A stretch of DNA of 64,000 nt. Source: Sporosarcina psychrophila. GTDB lineage: Bacteria; Bacillota; Bacilli; Bacillales_A; Planococcaceae. Made by a program: the position numbers and the translations under genes. The notes beneath the pieces were generated by a model. That model was not told where the DNA came from and did no database searches. It saw only the letters and a program-made list of their open reading frames with translations. Shown here one piece after another: positions 9,165 through 17,355 of the stretch (position 1 is its first letter; each line of letters begins with the position of its first letter). The stretch spans positions 1,425,001 through 1,489,000 of the forward strand of contig NZ_CP014616.1 in NCBI RefSeq assembly GCF_001590685.1. Direction: 5' to 3'.

Positions 9165-9547
9165 GTGAAAGAACTAATTATCATTGGTATTGTGTTAATT
9201 ATTGCAGTGTGGCTGGGAGAGCGATTTCTAAAAAGGAAGCTGCATATAACAAAGAAGACAAATACAATGGACGATCGCGCAAAAAGTCTTCAATTTTTCG
9301 CGTTGGCAATCCTGATGATTGGTTTTGTTATTGGTTCTATCATTGGCTCCGTTACTCTAGCTACAAAGTATGAAAATTTTAACTTTGTTTATTTTTAGGA
9401 CCTTATCTGATTTTAGTATCTATGGTAAGAGGATTTATGGATTGGAAATTCAATAAACCTTCAAAACAATGGATTCTACAAATCTATATCATATTTCTTT
9501 TGTTCATATTAATGATAGCTATTTTTTTGATTGATCAACTTAAATAA
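9165..9547 (+). pseudogene. DUF4181 membrane protein, frameshifted
   Basis: Two reading frames together make one DUF4181-type protein of about 127 aa. The first part (GTG 9165 after AAGGAAAA) encodes two membrane segments and ends ENFNFVYF then TAG near 9398. The next frame continues at once with GPYLILVSMVRGFMDWKF and a third membrane segment, ending at 9547. One T missing from the T5 run near 9391-9396 explains the break. A repeat element sits just upstream of the start. A sequencing error in the homopolymer would restore the gene. Confidence 0.7.
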
Positions 9548-9662
9548 ACGCATAAGAAAAGCGCTTGAGTCTAAACAATGCTCAAGGAGAAAACTTATAT
9601 TTTATTGTCTTTTTAAAAAGGACAAGAATAGAATGACTATCTTGCCCCCTGTATTGGATAGG

Positions 9663-10106
9663 TTAAATTTTATTGCTGATGAGAAAATGAACAATCCAAT
9701 CAACATCTAGTGGACCGTCAACTACTTCGTAATAGAGTGAAGAGTTTTGGATGATTAGATCTTCATTTACAATAATGCTAAAGTTGTCTCCATTACTATC
9801 TGTTAAATTAATAATGAACTGATTGATATCATCAACCTTATTAATTTTTTCAGGTTTTAATTTTCGGACATGATAATCTTGAAGGAATTCAAGTAAGCTT
9901 TCAATTTCAGATTCATCACTTATATTCCAAATTTTGGGGGAGGAACCTGAAAGGGATGGTTCCGAAAAGGTCATTACACTAAACTGAGATTCCGTGGTGC
10001 CAAGAACCTTCGTAACCTCTTTCTTGTCGTAGCCTAGGAAAAGTTGAGTCATTGCATATGTGCCTATAATCATAATGCCAATCGATAATAGTGCTCTTAT
10101 TTTCAT
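9663..10106 (-). CDS. Hypothetical membrane-anchored protein
   Basis: 147 aa with a single N-terminal hydrophobic segment (about 5-25) without a lipobox, so probably a signal anchor with an extracytoplasmic domain. The remainder is soluble and polar, with beta-rich stretches such as INQFIINLTDSNGDNFSIIV. RBS AGGAGG is well placed. Family not recognised; single gene. Confidence 0.6.
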   Translation of the reverse strand: MKIRALLSIGIMIIGTYAMTQLFLGYDKKEVTKVLGTTESQFSVMTFSEPSLSGSSPKIWNISDESEIESLLEFLQDYHVRKLKPEKINKVDDINQFIINLTDSNGDNFSIIVNEDLIIQNSSLYYEVVDGPLDVDWIVHFLISNKI

Positions 10107-10230
10107 GTTCTATTCCTCCTGTAATTCATTTCTTTAGTATACGCGGATGAAGATGTACGGGATCATGCTTGTACATTAATAATCTATGCAGAATCACACG
10201 GGGAAATTAGTAGAAAGGGGTTATAATCAA

Positions 10231-10962
10231 ATGTTTTTGAAAAAAATAACGCTTCTTCATAAAGAGTCACTTTCAAAGGAGGTGTATCCATTTTCTATAC
10301 CCTCAATTCAGTCGCTAACGGAGTTGGATTTAACGAATAGTGTTACATTTTTTGTTGGGGAAAATGGTTCAGGGAAATCGACATTACTTGAGGGAGTTGC
10401 GGATTTATGCGGGTTTAATTCGGCGGGTGGCGGTAGAAACAATACATATGCAGTAGATGAGTCTGAAAGTGCATTAAGTGATTATCTTCGCTTGTCATGG
10501 ATGCCGAAAGTGACGAACGGATTCTTTTTACGGGCTGAATCTTTTTATCATTTTGCTTCACACGTTGATGAAATGGCAAAAGAACCCGATGGCTCCTATC
10601 ATGCTTACGGAGGGAAATCACTTCATCATCAGTCTCATGGTGAATCATTTCTGTCACTATTTCTAAATCGATTCAATGGAAAGGCAATTTACTTACTCGA
10701 TGAGCCGGAAGCCGCATTATCACCGCAAAGGCAGCTGTCGTTTCTGCGTATTATGCATGATCTTGTCCGGGAAGAAAATTGCCAGTTCATCATTGCAACG
10801 CATTCGCCCATAATTTTAGGCTATCCTGATGCGACAATCTTGAGTTTTGATGATGGAGAAATAAAGGAAACCGAATATGAAATGACTGAGCACTATCAGA
10901 TCACAAAATATTTCCTGGATCATCGTGAAAAGTTTCTGAAAGATATTTTAGAGGATGAATAG
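10231..10962 (+). CDS. AAA family ATPase (ABC/RecF-like single protein)
   Basis: About 243 aa. Walker A GENGSGKST (about 45-53), a signature-like SHGESFLSLF, Walker B AIYLLDEPEAALSP and the switch motif IIATHSPIILGYP are the hallmarks of the AAA_21/AAA_23 soluble ATPases of the SMC/ABC superfamily. There is no membrane partner nearby and no associated nuclease gene, so the role is unknown. ATG 10231 follows AAGGGG and is preferred to the upstream in-frame ATG at 10186, which lacks a ribosome site. Confidence 0.8.
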   Translation: MFLKKITLLHKESLSKEVYPFSIPSIQSLTELDLTNSVTFFVGENGSGKSTLLEGVADLCGFNSAGGGRNNTYAVDESESALSDYLRLSWMPKVTNGFFLRAESFYHFASHVDEMAKEPDGSYHAYGGKSLHHQSHGESFLSLFLNRFNGKAIYLLDEPEAALSPQRQLSFLRIMHDLVREENCQFIIATHSPIILGYPDATILSFDDGEIKETEYEMTEHYQITKYFLDHREKFLKDILEDE

Positions 10963-11016
10963 ATTGTCGGAATGTTATAATGATGACGTAGGAATGTGGA
11001 ATGGGGGAAAAGGGAT

Positions 11017-11499
11017 ATGAATAATGAAGTAGTACATGCAATTCAAGATGACTATCCGGAAGATTTCGCTTGGTGTTTTGGTTGTGGGCGCTTAAATGAA
11101 GATGGTTACCATTTCCGAACGGGGTGGCAAGGGGAAGAAACTGTAACCTATTATGAACCGTCACCGAAGCATATTGCGATACCAGGATTTGTTTATGGCG
11201 GTCTAATCGCATCATTTGTCGATTGTCATGGGACTGGTTCGGCCGCACTTGCATTGCACCGAAAAAATGGGCATGAGCCAGGCAGTGGAGAAGAACCACC
11301 ACGTTTCGTCACAGCGTCATTAAACGTGAATTATATGAAACCAACTAAACAAGGTACTTTGTTAAAAGCGGTTGGAAAAGTGGAAGAAATTCATCCGAAG
11401 AAGTTTAAGGTATCTGTTGAAGTATTTGCGGATGACACAGTTGTTGCAACAGGAGAAGTCGTTGCTGTTATCATGCCAGCAACATTCGCAAGTAAATAA
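11017..11499 (+). CDS. PaaI-type hotdog-fold thioesterase
   Basis: About 160 aa with the hotdog layout: WCFGCG near the N terminus, then IPGFVYGGLIASFVDCHGTGSAAL, where the HGG-like helix carries the catalytic Asp, followed by TASLNVNYMKPTKQGTLLKAVGKV strands. Such enzymes hydrolyse acyl-CoA thioesters; the substrate is unknown. ATG 11017 lies right after GGGGGAAAAGGG. A terminator follows. Confidence 0.8.
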   Translation: MNNEVVHAIQDDYPEDFAWCFGCGRLNEDGYHFRTGWQGEETVTYYEPSPKHIAIPGFVYGGLIASFVDCHGTGSAALALHRKNGHEPGSGEEPPRFVTASLNVNYMKPTKQGTLLKAVGKVEEIHPKKFKVSVEVFADDTVVATGEVVAVIMPATFASK

Positions 11500-11513
11500 A
11501 ATAGGGGAGAGAA

Positions 11514-11544
11514 AGCTGATTGCCACATGCAGTCAGCCTTTTTT
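11514..11544 (+). terminator. Terminator of the thioesterase gene
   Basis: Stem gctgattgc / gcagtcagc (one G-U pair) followed by T6. Nearly the same hairpin, in the opposite sense, ends the gene at 58426-58800. Confidence 0.75.
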
Positions 11545-11562
11545 AATTGAACTCTATAATAA

Positions 11563-11612
11563 TTGACATGAAACCATTTGGTTGTATATGCTGTAAGTGT
11601 AACCAAATGGTT
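11563..11612 (+). promoter_or_regulatory. Promoter with ArsR-type operator
   Basis: TTGACA (11563-11568), an 18-base spacer and TATGCT (11587-11592). Twelve-base arms aaccatttggtt (11572-11583) and aaccaaatggtt (11601-11612) form a perfect inverted repeat covering the spacer and the probable transcription start. That is where an autorepressor, probably the ArsR protein of this operon, would block polymerase. Confidence 0.75.
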
Positions 11613-11638
11613 AAGCATATTATTCGGGAGGTAATTAT

Positions 11639-12058
11639 ATGACAATTAATGAAAATTTTGCCGAAGTGAGAAAAAATATACTCATCAATGCTCCAATTGA
11701 AAAAGTTTGGGGATATGTCGCTACAGCTGAAGGTATTGGTACATGGTTTATGCCGAATGATATGCAACCGATTGAAGGGAAAGAGTTTATCCTACAAGCA
11801 GGACCCTGGGGCAATTCGGTGTGTAAAGTGACAGAGGTGAACCCACCAAATCGCTTATCTTTTGAGTGGGGAGAGGAATGGCTGATTACGTTTGAGTTGA
11901 AAGAAAAAGACGGTCAGACCGAATTAACACTAATCCACGCGGGATGGATCGAAGAAAAACAGACGGAGTTTGGTGAATCACATGCAGAGGTGCGTTCACG
12001 TATGTCTGGTGGATGGGATGGACTCGTACAAAAACTGAAACATGTAGTTGAAGGTTAA
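11639..12058 (+). CDS. SRPBCC/AHSA1 domain protein
   Basis: A 139-aa START-like (AHSA1) ligand-binding fold: VRKNILINAPIEKVWGYVATAEGIGTWF at the N terminus, the beta grip through FEWGEEWLITFEL, and the long C-terminal helix MSGGWDGLVQKLKHVVEG. RBS GGGAGGT. Its stop abuts the ATG of the ArsR gene (TAAATG), so the two are translationally coupled, as in many AHSA1/ArsR pairs where the AHSA1 protein may bind the signal or toxic compound. Confidence 0.85.
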   Translation: MTINENFAEVRKNILINAPIEKVWGYVATAEGIGTWFMPNDMQPIEGKEFILQAGPWGNSVCKVTEVNPPNRLSFEWGEEWLITFELKEKDGQTELTLIHAGWIEEKQTEFGESHAEVRSRMSGGWDGLVQKLKHVVEG

Positions 12059-12391
12059 ATGGCTGAAGAGCAACAACAATACGATGTTTTTCAAGCAATT
12101 GCTGATCCGACTCGACGCCGATTGTTGCAACTGCTTGCGGGTGAAGAATTATCAATATCAACAATCAGTAGCCATTTCACAATGAGTAGAACCGCTGTAA
12201 CCAAGCATCTGCATGTATTAGAGTCAGCTGGACTCGTTGTTGGCCGGAAAATGGGTCGTGAAAAGTTATATTGTTTGGAAGCCAAGCCGCTACAAAAATT
12301 GCAAACATGGCTTACCTTCTATGAACAGTTTTGGGACAACAAATTATCTATACTTAAAGATGTCGTTGAAAGCGATCGAGTTGAAGGATGA
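12059..12391 (+). CDS. ArsR family transcriptional regulator
   Basis: A 110-aa winged-helix repressor. IADPTRRRLLQLLAGEELSISTISSHFTMSRTAVTKHLHVLESAGLV is the classic ArsR DNA-binding core; no metal-binding cysteine motif (CxC) is present, so it probably senses a non-metal signal. Co-transcribed with the AHSA1 gene and likely binds the inverted repeat at 11572-11612. Confidence 0.85.
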   Translation: MAEEQQQYDVFQAIADPTRRRLLQLLAGEELSISTISSHFTMSRTAVTKHLHVLESAGLVVGRKMGREKLYCLEAKPLQKLQTWLTFYEQFWDNKLSILKDVVESDRVEG

Positions 12392-12399
12392 CACTTTAA

Positions 12400-12426
12400 A
12401 AGCCGACAATCAGTCGGCTTTTTTTT
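12400..12426 (+). terminator. Terminator of the AHSA1-ArsR operon
   Basis: Stem aagccgac / gtcggctt followed by a T run. Confidence 0.85.
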
Positions 12427-12499
12427 ATACAAGAAAGCATTTAAGAAATAATTAATAATTATCGGTTACACTCTTACTAATGAAAGAAGGTGTATATTA

Positions 12500-13600
12500 A
12501 TGTCCATCCGTAAGCGTTTGCTATTTTCTAACATTGCAATAGTAATTCTTCCTATTATTGCTCTTTTTCTTATTGATATAATACTATATTATTTTCTTGC
12601 CTTTATTATCAACTTAGATGTAGGTGCGGATTTCCAACAAACATTTATCAAACTGAGATTTATTGGAATGTTTCTGATTATTATTTTGATAAATGGTTTG
12701 CTGACATTTTACGTTTCGAAAAGTATCTTAAATCCAGTTAAAAAACTATCGAAAGCTGCCGAACAAATAAAAAATGGGGACTTTGACACTCCGATTACGT
12801 CAATGGGTGAAGATGAACTTGGGAAGTTAGCTGAGACGTTTGAATTAATGAGAATAAAATTGCAACAATCAGCACAGTTGCAAGATAATTATGAACAAAA
12901 TCGGAAAGAACTTATTGCAAACATTTCACATGATTTGAAAACGCCAATCACTTCAATTAAGGGGTATGTTGAGGGAATACGAGATGGTGTGGCAGATTCG
13001 CCAGGAAAAATGGATCGTTATATTCAAATAATCTACACAAAGGCAAATGATATGGATCATTTAATTGATGAACTATTTCTATTTTCCAAGTTGGATTTAA
13101 GCAGTGTTCCGTTTCATTTTGAACAGTTTAATCTTCAAGATTATTTTACGGATTTAATAGAAGAGCTGCAATTTGATGTCGGCAAGGATGGTATTTCGAT
13201 TGTATTTACTGTTGAAGGTTGGTCAGGATATGAAGTGTATGCAGATAGAGAGCAACTAAAACGTAGTGTAACGAACATTATTCAGAACAGTGTTAAGTAT
13301 ATGGAGAAAAAAGAGAAAAAGATTAATGTTCATTTGAAAGCGAATTCGGTTGAAATTACGATTCAAGTAAAGGATAACGGAGAAGGAATTTACGAAGAAG
13401 CGCTTGCCCATATTTTTGAGCAATTCTATAGAGCAGATTCCTCTAGAGCGGGTGGTGAGGGACGTAGCGGACTTGGACTTGCCATTGTCAAACGAATTGT
13501 CGAACAGCACGGCGGCAGGGTTTGGGCTGAAAGTGAAATAGGAATGGGGACCTCCATATTCTTTACTCTTCCAATCTCAGAAAAGCAGGTGAAAAGATGA
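12500..13600 (+). CDS. Sensor histidine kinase
   Basis: A 366-aa membrane kinase. Two transmembrane segments (about 10-38 and 52-72) flank a very short external loop, then HAMP (about 75-125), the HisKA box with phospho-acceptor His144 (ISHDLKTPITSIKGYVEG), and the HATPase domain with N box (VTNIIQNSVKY), DNGEGI and the GLGLAIVKRIVEQHGG lid. The short loop suggests sensing within the membrane or through an accessory protein. It overlaps the response regulator by 4 bases. Confidence 0.9.
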   Translation: MSIRKRLLFSNIAIVILPIIALFLIDIILYYFLAFIINLDVGADFQQTFIKLRFIGMFLIIILINGLLTFYVSKSILNPVKKLSKAAEQIKNGDFDTPITSMGEDELGKLAETFELMRIKLQQSAQLQDNYEQNRKELIANISHDLKTPITSIKGYVEGIRDGVADSPGKMDRYIQIIYTKANDMDHLIDELFLFSKLDLSSVPFHFEQFNLQDYFTDLIEELQFDVGKDGISIVFTVEGWSGYEVYADREQLKRSVTNIIQNSVKYMEKKEKKINVHLKANSVEITIQVKDNGEGIYEEALAHIFEQFYRADSSRAGGEGRSGLGLAIVKRIVEQHGGRVWAESEIGMGTSIFFTLPISEKQVKR

Positions 13601-14280
13601 GCAGCATTTTAATAGTAGAAGATGATGTAAGTATCGCAGAATTGGAACGAGATTACTTGGAAATGAACGGATTTACTGTAGAAATTGCACTGACGGGTGA
13701 TGAAGGGTTAAGAAAAGCGATTGCTGAAAACTATGATTTAATTGTTTTGGATTTAATGCTTCCTGGTATCGATGGATTTGAGATATGTAAACGGGTCCGT
13801 GAAATAAAAGACATACCTATTTTGATGGTGACAGCTAAGAAAGAAGAAATTGATAAAATACGCGGTTTTGGTTTTGGAGCAGACGATTACATTGTCAAAC
13901 CGTTTAGTCCAGGCGAGTTGGTAGTACGGGTGAAAGCGCATGTTTCAAGATACAACCGCCTGGTGAACCGTGAGCAACCGAAGAATGAAATTCAAGTACG
14001 TGGGCTCCATATTGATAAAAACGCCCGGAGGGTATTGGGCAATAATGATGAAAAAGTGTTGACCGCAAAAGAATTTGATTTACTCACATTTTTAGCTTCG
14101 AATCCGAATCATGTTTTCAACAAAGCCCATTTATTTGAAAGGGTATGGGGTTTTGATGCAATGGGGGATGTGTCTACAGTTACGGTCCACATCCGGAAAA
14201 TTCGGGAAAAAATTGAAACGGATCCTGCAAACCCAGAGTATATTGAAACGATTTGGGGAGCAGGTTATCGATTTAAATAA
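13597..14280 (+). CDS. OmpR/PhoB family response regulator
   Basis: A 227-aa regulator. The receiver domain has acidic pocket EDD (8-10), phospho-acceptor Asp52 (LIVLDLMLPG), TAKK and the conserved Lys in DDYIVKPFSPGELV. The C-terminal winged helix (LTAKEFDLLTFLASNPNHVFNKAHLFERVWG.. VTVHIRKIREKI.. TIWGAGYRF) binds DNA. The gene order, kinase before regulator, is the reverse of the usual. Two small membrane proteins follow at 14596-15216 and are candidate targets or accessories. Confidence 0.92.
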   Translation: MSSILIVEDDVSIAELERDYLEMNGFTVEIALTGDEGLRKAIAENYDLIVLDLMLPGIDGFEICKRVREIKDIPILMVTAKKEEIDKIRGFGFGADDYIVKPFSPGELVVRVKAHVSRYNRLVNREQPKNEIQVRGLHIDKNARRVLGNNDEKVLTAKEFDLLTFLASNPNHVFNKAHLFERVWGFDAMGDVSTVTVHIRKIREKIETDPANPEYIETIWGAGYRFK

Positions 14281-14284
14281 AGTT

Positions 14285-14322
14285 GGAAATACCGGGGTTC
14301 ATTGAGAACTTCGGTATTTTTT
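14285..14322 (+). terminator. Terminator of the two-component operon
   Basis: Stem aataccgg / tcggtatt with a T6 run just after the response regulator stop. Confidence 0.7.
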
Positions 14323-14327
14323 GGTTG

Positions 14328-14480
14328 TCTAGGAAATTATAAAATCTCGTACAGTAGATAAGTTGTAATTAAGAGATTTTACGCCTAGCCCCTCGAGTCG
14401 CTTATGTCCTGTAGTGATTGAACTGCCCTCCTTACTTGTCGGGGCTGAAGTGGTGGTTGCGTTATGTTCTAATTTTTACA
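14328..14480. repeat. Dispersed intergenic repeat (partial copy)
   Basis: It begins ttgtctaggaaattataaaa, matching 6597-6620, and continues with gcctagcccctcgagtcgct and ttgtcggggctgaa, the typical inner blocks of the 3383-3687 repeat family. It fills most of the gap between the regulator and the next gene. Confidence 0.6.
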
Positions 14481-14595
14481 GTTGGTAGACAAGGACATGT
14501 CTCCTATTTAATAAACATTTAATAATTTCCTAATAAGGAGTTCAGAATCGTATTGTATTCTATGACTAAGGTTAATGAAACAGGAGGGGTTATTC

Positions 14596-14997
14596 ATGGG
14601 AGAAACGGTTGTAAATACTCGAGTAAAAGTTGGGAGAGTTCTCTATTTAGTATTTGGATTGCTATTTGCTTGTGGGATTGTTATGCAGGTTTTACTTGCG
14701 GGAATGGCAGTATTTGGTGATTCGATTAATTGGGTTAAACACACTTTGATTATTCATTTATTTGGATTTAATGTGCCGATATTCATGTTGATTACTGCAT
14801 ATATAGGTAAAATGCCGCGTTGGGCTTATTGGCAAGTTTTCGGAGTATTAGTATTTGTTTTTTTGATGTACTTTACAGCTAATATTACGAGTACTTTACC
14901 GCTTGTTGCAGCGCTTCATCCAGTTATAGCTATGATATTGTTTACGTTTTCAATATGGATTGTTTTGGCGGCATGGAAACATAATTTTAAAAAGTAA
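14596..14997 (+). CDS. DUF6220-like four-helix membrane protein
   Basis: About 133 aa with four hydrophobic segments and the pattern of DUF6220 proteins (FGLLFACGIVMQVLLAGMAVF.. HLFGFNVPIFMLITAYIGKMP.. LHPVIAMILFTFSIWIVLAAW). ATG 14596 follows AGGAGGGG, so the in-frame ATG at 14575 is not the start. Function unknown. It forms a unit with the next small membrane gene. Confidence 0.7.
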   Translation: MGETVVNTRVKVGRVLYLVFGLLFACGIVMQVLLAGMAVFGDSINWVKHTLIIHLFGFNVPIFMLITAYIGKMPRWAYWQVFGVLVFVFLMYFTANITSTLPLVAALHPVIAMILFTFSIWIVLAAWKHNFKK

Positions 14998-15012
14998 GGA
15001 AGTGGAGTATTG

Positions 15013-15216
15013 ATGATGAGAGTGATGTTAGGAATTATCGTAGGAATCATAGGAGGATTTATTCTAGGAGTTGCATTATCTAGCTTCATCGGCGTATTTG
15101 GGATGGTATTTTTCGATCAACCACTGGGTATAAAGTTCTTGCCTTATTTCAGTTCATTTATCTGTGCGATTGCGGTACCATATATGGATAGGAAAACCCT
15201 AAAAGAAAAAGCATGA
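15013..15216 (+). CDS. Small two-helix membrane protein
   Basis: A 67-aa protein with two hydrophobic segments (glycine-rich LGIIVGIIGGFILGVALSSFIGVFG and a second around 40-58) and a basic tail. It starts at one of two consecutive ATGs after AAGTGGAG, 15 bases after the DUF6220-like gene. Its last codons lie inside the downstream terminator stem. Family not recognised. Confidence 0.6.
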   Translation: MMRVMLGIIVGIIGGFILGVALSSFIGVFGMVFFDQPLGIKFLPYFSSFICAIAVPYMDRKTLKEKA

Positions 15217-15238
15217 TTGACATTCAATCATGCTTTTT
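15206..15238. terminator. Bidirectional terminator
   Basis: A perfect 15-bp stem (aaaaagcatgattga / tcaatcatgcttttt) with a 3-base loop lies between convergent genes and overlaps the stop of the + gene. Confidence 0.85.
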
Positions 15239-15255
15239 CCATAGGTTTTTTTGTA

Positions 15256-16533
15256 TCAAAAGCCAGTCACCGTTTCTCCCATCTCAAGTGGTTCCAGTGC
15301 TTTTGTTTGATCAATAAATATAAAAGCATCATATCGATTTCCGATTTGAGATGGTACATAGTTACCAAATTTCTCGTATTCAGGATTGTAGACGACCCCA
15401 ATCGCTCGATGGCCAATCCAACCGGTGAAATAGTGTCGGTTATCTTCATTGAAAACGAATAGTTTATTGAAAGCGCCAGACTTGTGTACTAAATCTTCCC
15501 ATGAATGTTGACGAGCGGGAGGGACTTCTATTTTTTCGAAAGGTACTCCCCATTGTTCAGCCGCGATGACGGTGCCCCGATGCGTTCCGAATCCTACTGC
15601 ATAGACATCTTCTTTCTTAAATTGTTCTCGCAGCAGTTGACCGACATTATGCATCCCGTCCTCCTGCATTGTTGTTGCACGGGCGTCTCCGATATGCGTA
15701 TTATGTTCCCAAACGATAATCTTTGCATTTTCTCCATAATGATTCATTACTTCATTTATCGCTTCAACCATATGTTCATCGCGAATATTCCAGGAAAGTG
15801 CGTTGTCTTGGAGCATGGCACGGTAATATTTTTCGGCGTTTTTAGTCACGAGTGCATTCACTTTTAAATTTAAAGTGGTTTCCTGATCGTCTTTATAGTG
15901 TTTATTGTGCGAGCGAATGGACGATAATAAATTACTCACTTCGTCAATGCAAACTTGTGAAAAGTGAGCTGTGGAAATTGCATAATGGTCTGGCATGCCG
16001 TTGAAAGGTTCGAAGCAGGAAAAAGCTTTTTTAGCTAGTTCAAGATCGGCACCCGCGGGATTGGATTCTGTTAAGTAACGGATAATTTCCTCCATCGATT
16101 CCCAGAGACTATACATATCGATTCCGTAAAATCCGATTTTTTGATCGGGAATCCTTTTGTCATTATGAATTTTCAACCAGTCGACAAACTCCGCAATCTC
16201 TTCATTAGCCCACATCCACGTCGGCCATCTGCCGAAAGCTTTCAATACTTCTTGTGCATCATCTTTACTTTCGTTATATCCTTTTATATAGCGATTAACA
16301 TGCTGAGCGGATGGCCAATCACCTTCGACCGCAATGGCTGAAAACCCTTTCTGTTCAATTAGCATTTTGGACAGCTTAGCCCGGACTGTGTAGAATTCTG
16401 ATGTCCCATGGCTTGCTTCTCCTAATAAGACGATTTTTGCATCACCTATGGCTTCGATTATTGTTGAAAGATCCGCATCAGATTGAAACGGGAGTGCATA
16501 ATTTTTAACGGCTTCCTCAAGTGTGAACTTCAA
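15256..16533 (-). CDS. Erythromycin esterase family protein
   Basis: A 425-aa member of the Ere superfamily. Family motifs are GEASHGTSEFY (catalytic Glu and His), AVEGDWPS, FYGIDMYS and VWEHNTHIGDA, ending GHRAIGVVYNP. EreA/EreB members open the macrolide lactone ring, but many chromosomal Bacillales homologues have unknown substrates, so macrolide resistance is not demonstrated. Single gene with a good terminator. Confidence 0.85.
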   Translation of the reverse strand: MKFTLEEAVKNYALPFQSDADLSTIIEAIGDAKIVLLGEASHGTSEFYTVRAKLSKMLIEQKGFSAIAVEGDWPSAQHVNRYIKGYNESKDDAQEVLKAFGRWPTWMWANEEIAEFVDWLKIHNDKRIPDQKIGFYGIDMYSLWESMEEIIRYLTESNPAGADLELAKKAFSCFEPFNGMPDHYAISTAHFSQVCIDEVSNLLSSIRSHNKHYKDDQETTLNLKVNALVTKNAEKYYRAMLQDNALSWNIRDEHMVEAINEVMNHYGENAKIIVWEHNTHIGDARATTMQEDGMHNVGQLLREQFKKEDVYAVGFGTHRGTVIAAEQWGVPFEKIEVPPARQHSWEDLVHKSGAFNKLFVFNEDNRHYFTGWIGHRAIGVVYNPEYEKFGNYVPSQIGNRYDAFIFIDQTKALEPLEMGETVTGF

Positions 16534-16687
16534 TTGGATAACCCCATTTCCTGCAATGTATTATGGAAGTATACCCAACTATTCACATCGTAGCCTATGA
16601 TAGTTAAACAAAATGAATTGAAATTGTATGACAGACAATTGCAATAATGTACAATTGAATTAATTACATGACAAAGGGGCGATTGAA

Positions 16688-16921
16688 ATGCTAGAGGGAG
16701 TTATTATTGTTGGGCTTGTGATGAGTGTGCCAATCATTGCAATTATTACGGATCATCAAAGAAGAATCGTGAAAATTAAAGGGGAATTCATGAGGGGTGA
16801 GATCGAACTAGAAAAACTAAAACAGCAAAACTTTATCATGGAAACTGAAAAGATGAAAATCGAATTGGAACAAATGAAACTGGATTATACATCTGGAAAA
16901 AATGAAATTATGAAAATATAA
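16688..16921 (+). CDS. Small membrane-anchored coiled-coil protein
   Basis: 77 aa: a single N-terminal transmembrane helix (about 4-21), then a charged helix rich in E/K heptads (IELEKLKQQ.. METEKMKIELEQMKLD) that should form a coiled coil in the cytoplasm. The architecture recalls phage-shock PspB-like proteins, but I cannot assign it. RBS AAAGGGGCG. It sits 14 bases before the DUF1992 gene, likely one operon with it and the NagZ-type gene. Confidence 0.65.
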   Translation: MLEGVIIVGLVMSVPIIAIITDHQRRIVKIKGEFMRGEIELEKLKQQNFIMETEKMKIELEQMKLDYTSGKNEIMKI

Positions 16922-16935
16922 AGGAGGGGGAGTGA

Positions 16936-17331
16936 ATGAGTATGAGCGACTATAAATTAAACCCACCATACAACGATCTAATCGGCGATATTTTAAAAGA
17001 ATATACAAAAAAAGGCGGCATGGATAATTTAGCGGGCCATGGGAAACCGTTATCACAAGAGTACTTTTCGGGTGATACGTTCCAGCATTTTCAGCGAATC
17101 GCTAAAGATGCCGGATATAAACCACATTGGTTAAATCTACAGCATGAAATTCGCGATGAATTAATCGCAATTACAGCTATTCAACGTGCAGATGCTGCAG
17201 CAGAGTTGGAATTACGAATAGAAAAAGCAAACGAGAAAATAGCTGAATACAATAAATCTTGCCCACCCCCTATGCAGAAGGGATCAGTGTCGCTTAGTAA
17301 TTTTGAAGCTGTGATTGATCGGTGGAAATGA
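16936..17331 (+). CDS. DUF1992 (DnaJ C28-like) domain protein
   Basis: 131 aa. GMDNLAGHGKPL.. and AGYKPHWLNLQHEIRDEL match the DUF1992 domain also found in eukaryotic DNAJC28. Here it lacks a J-domain. RBS AAGGAGGGGG. Function unknown. Confidence 0.8.
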   Translation: MSMSDYKLNPPYNDLIGDILKEYTKKGGMDNLAGHGKPLSQEYFSGDTFQHFQRIAKDAGYKPHWLNLQHEIRDELIAITAIQRADAAAELELRIEKANEKIAEYNKSCPPPMQKGSVSLSNFEAVIDRWK

Positions 17332-17355
17332 AGTAATAAGAAAAGGGGAGTGACA

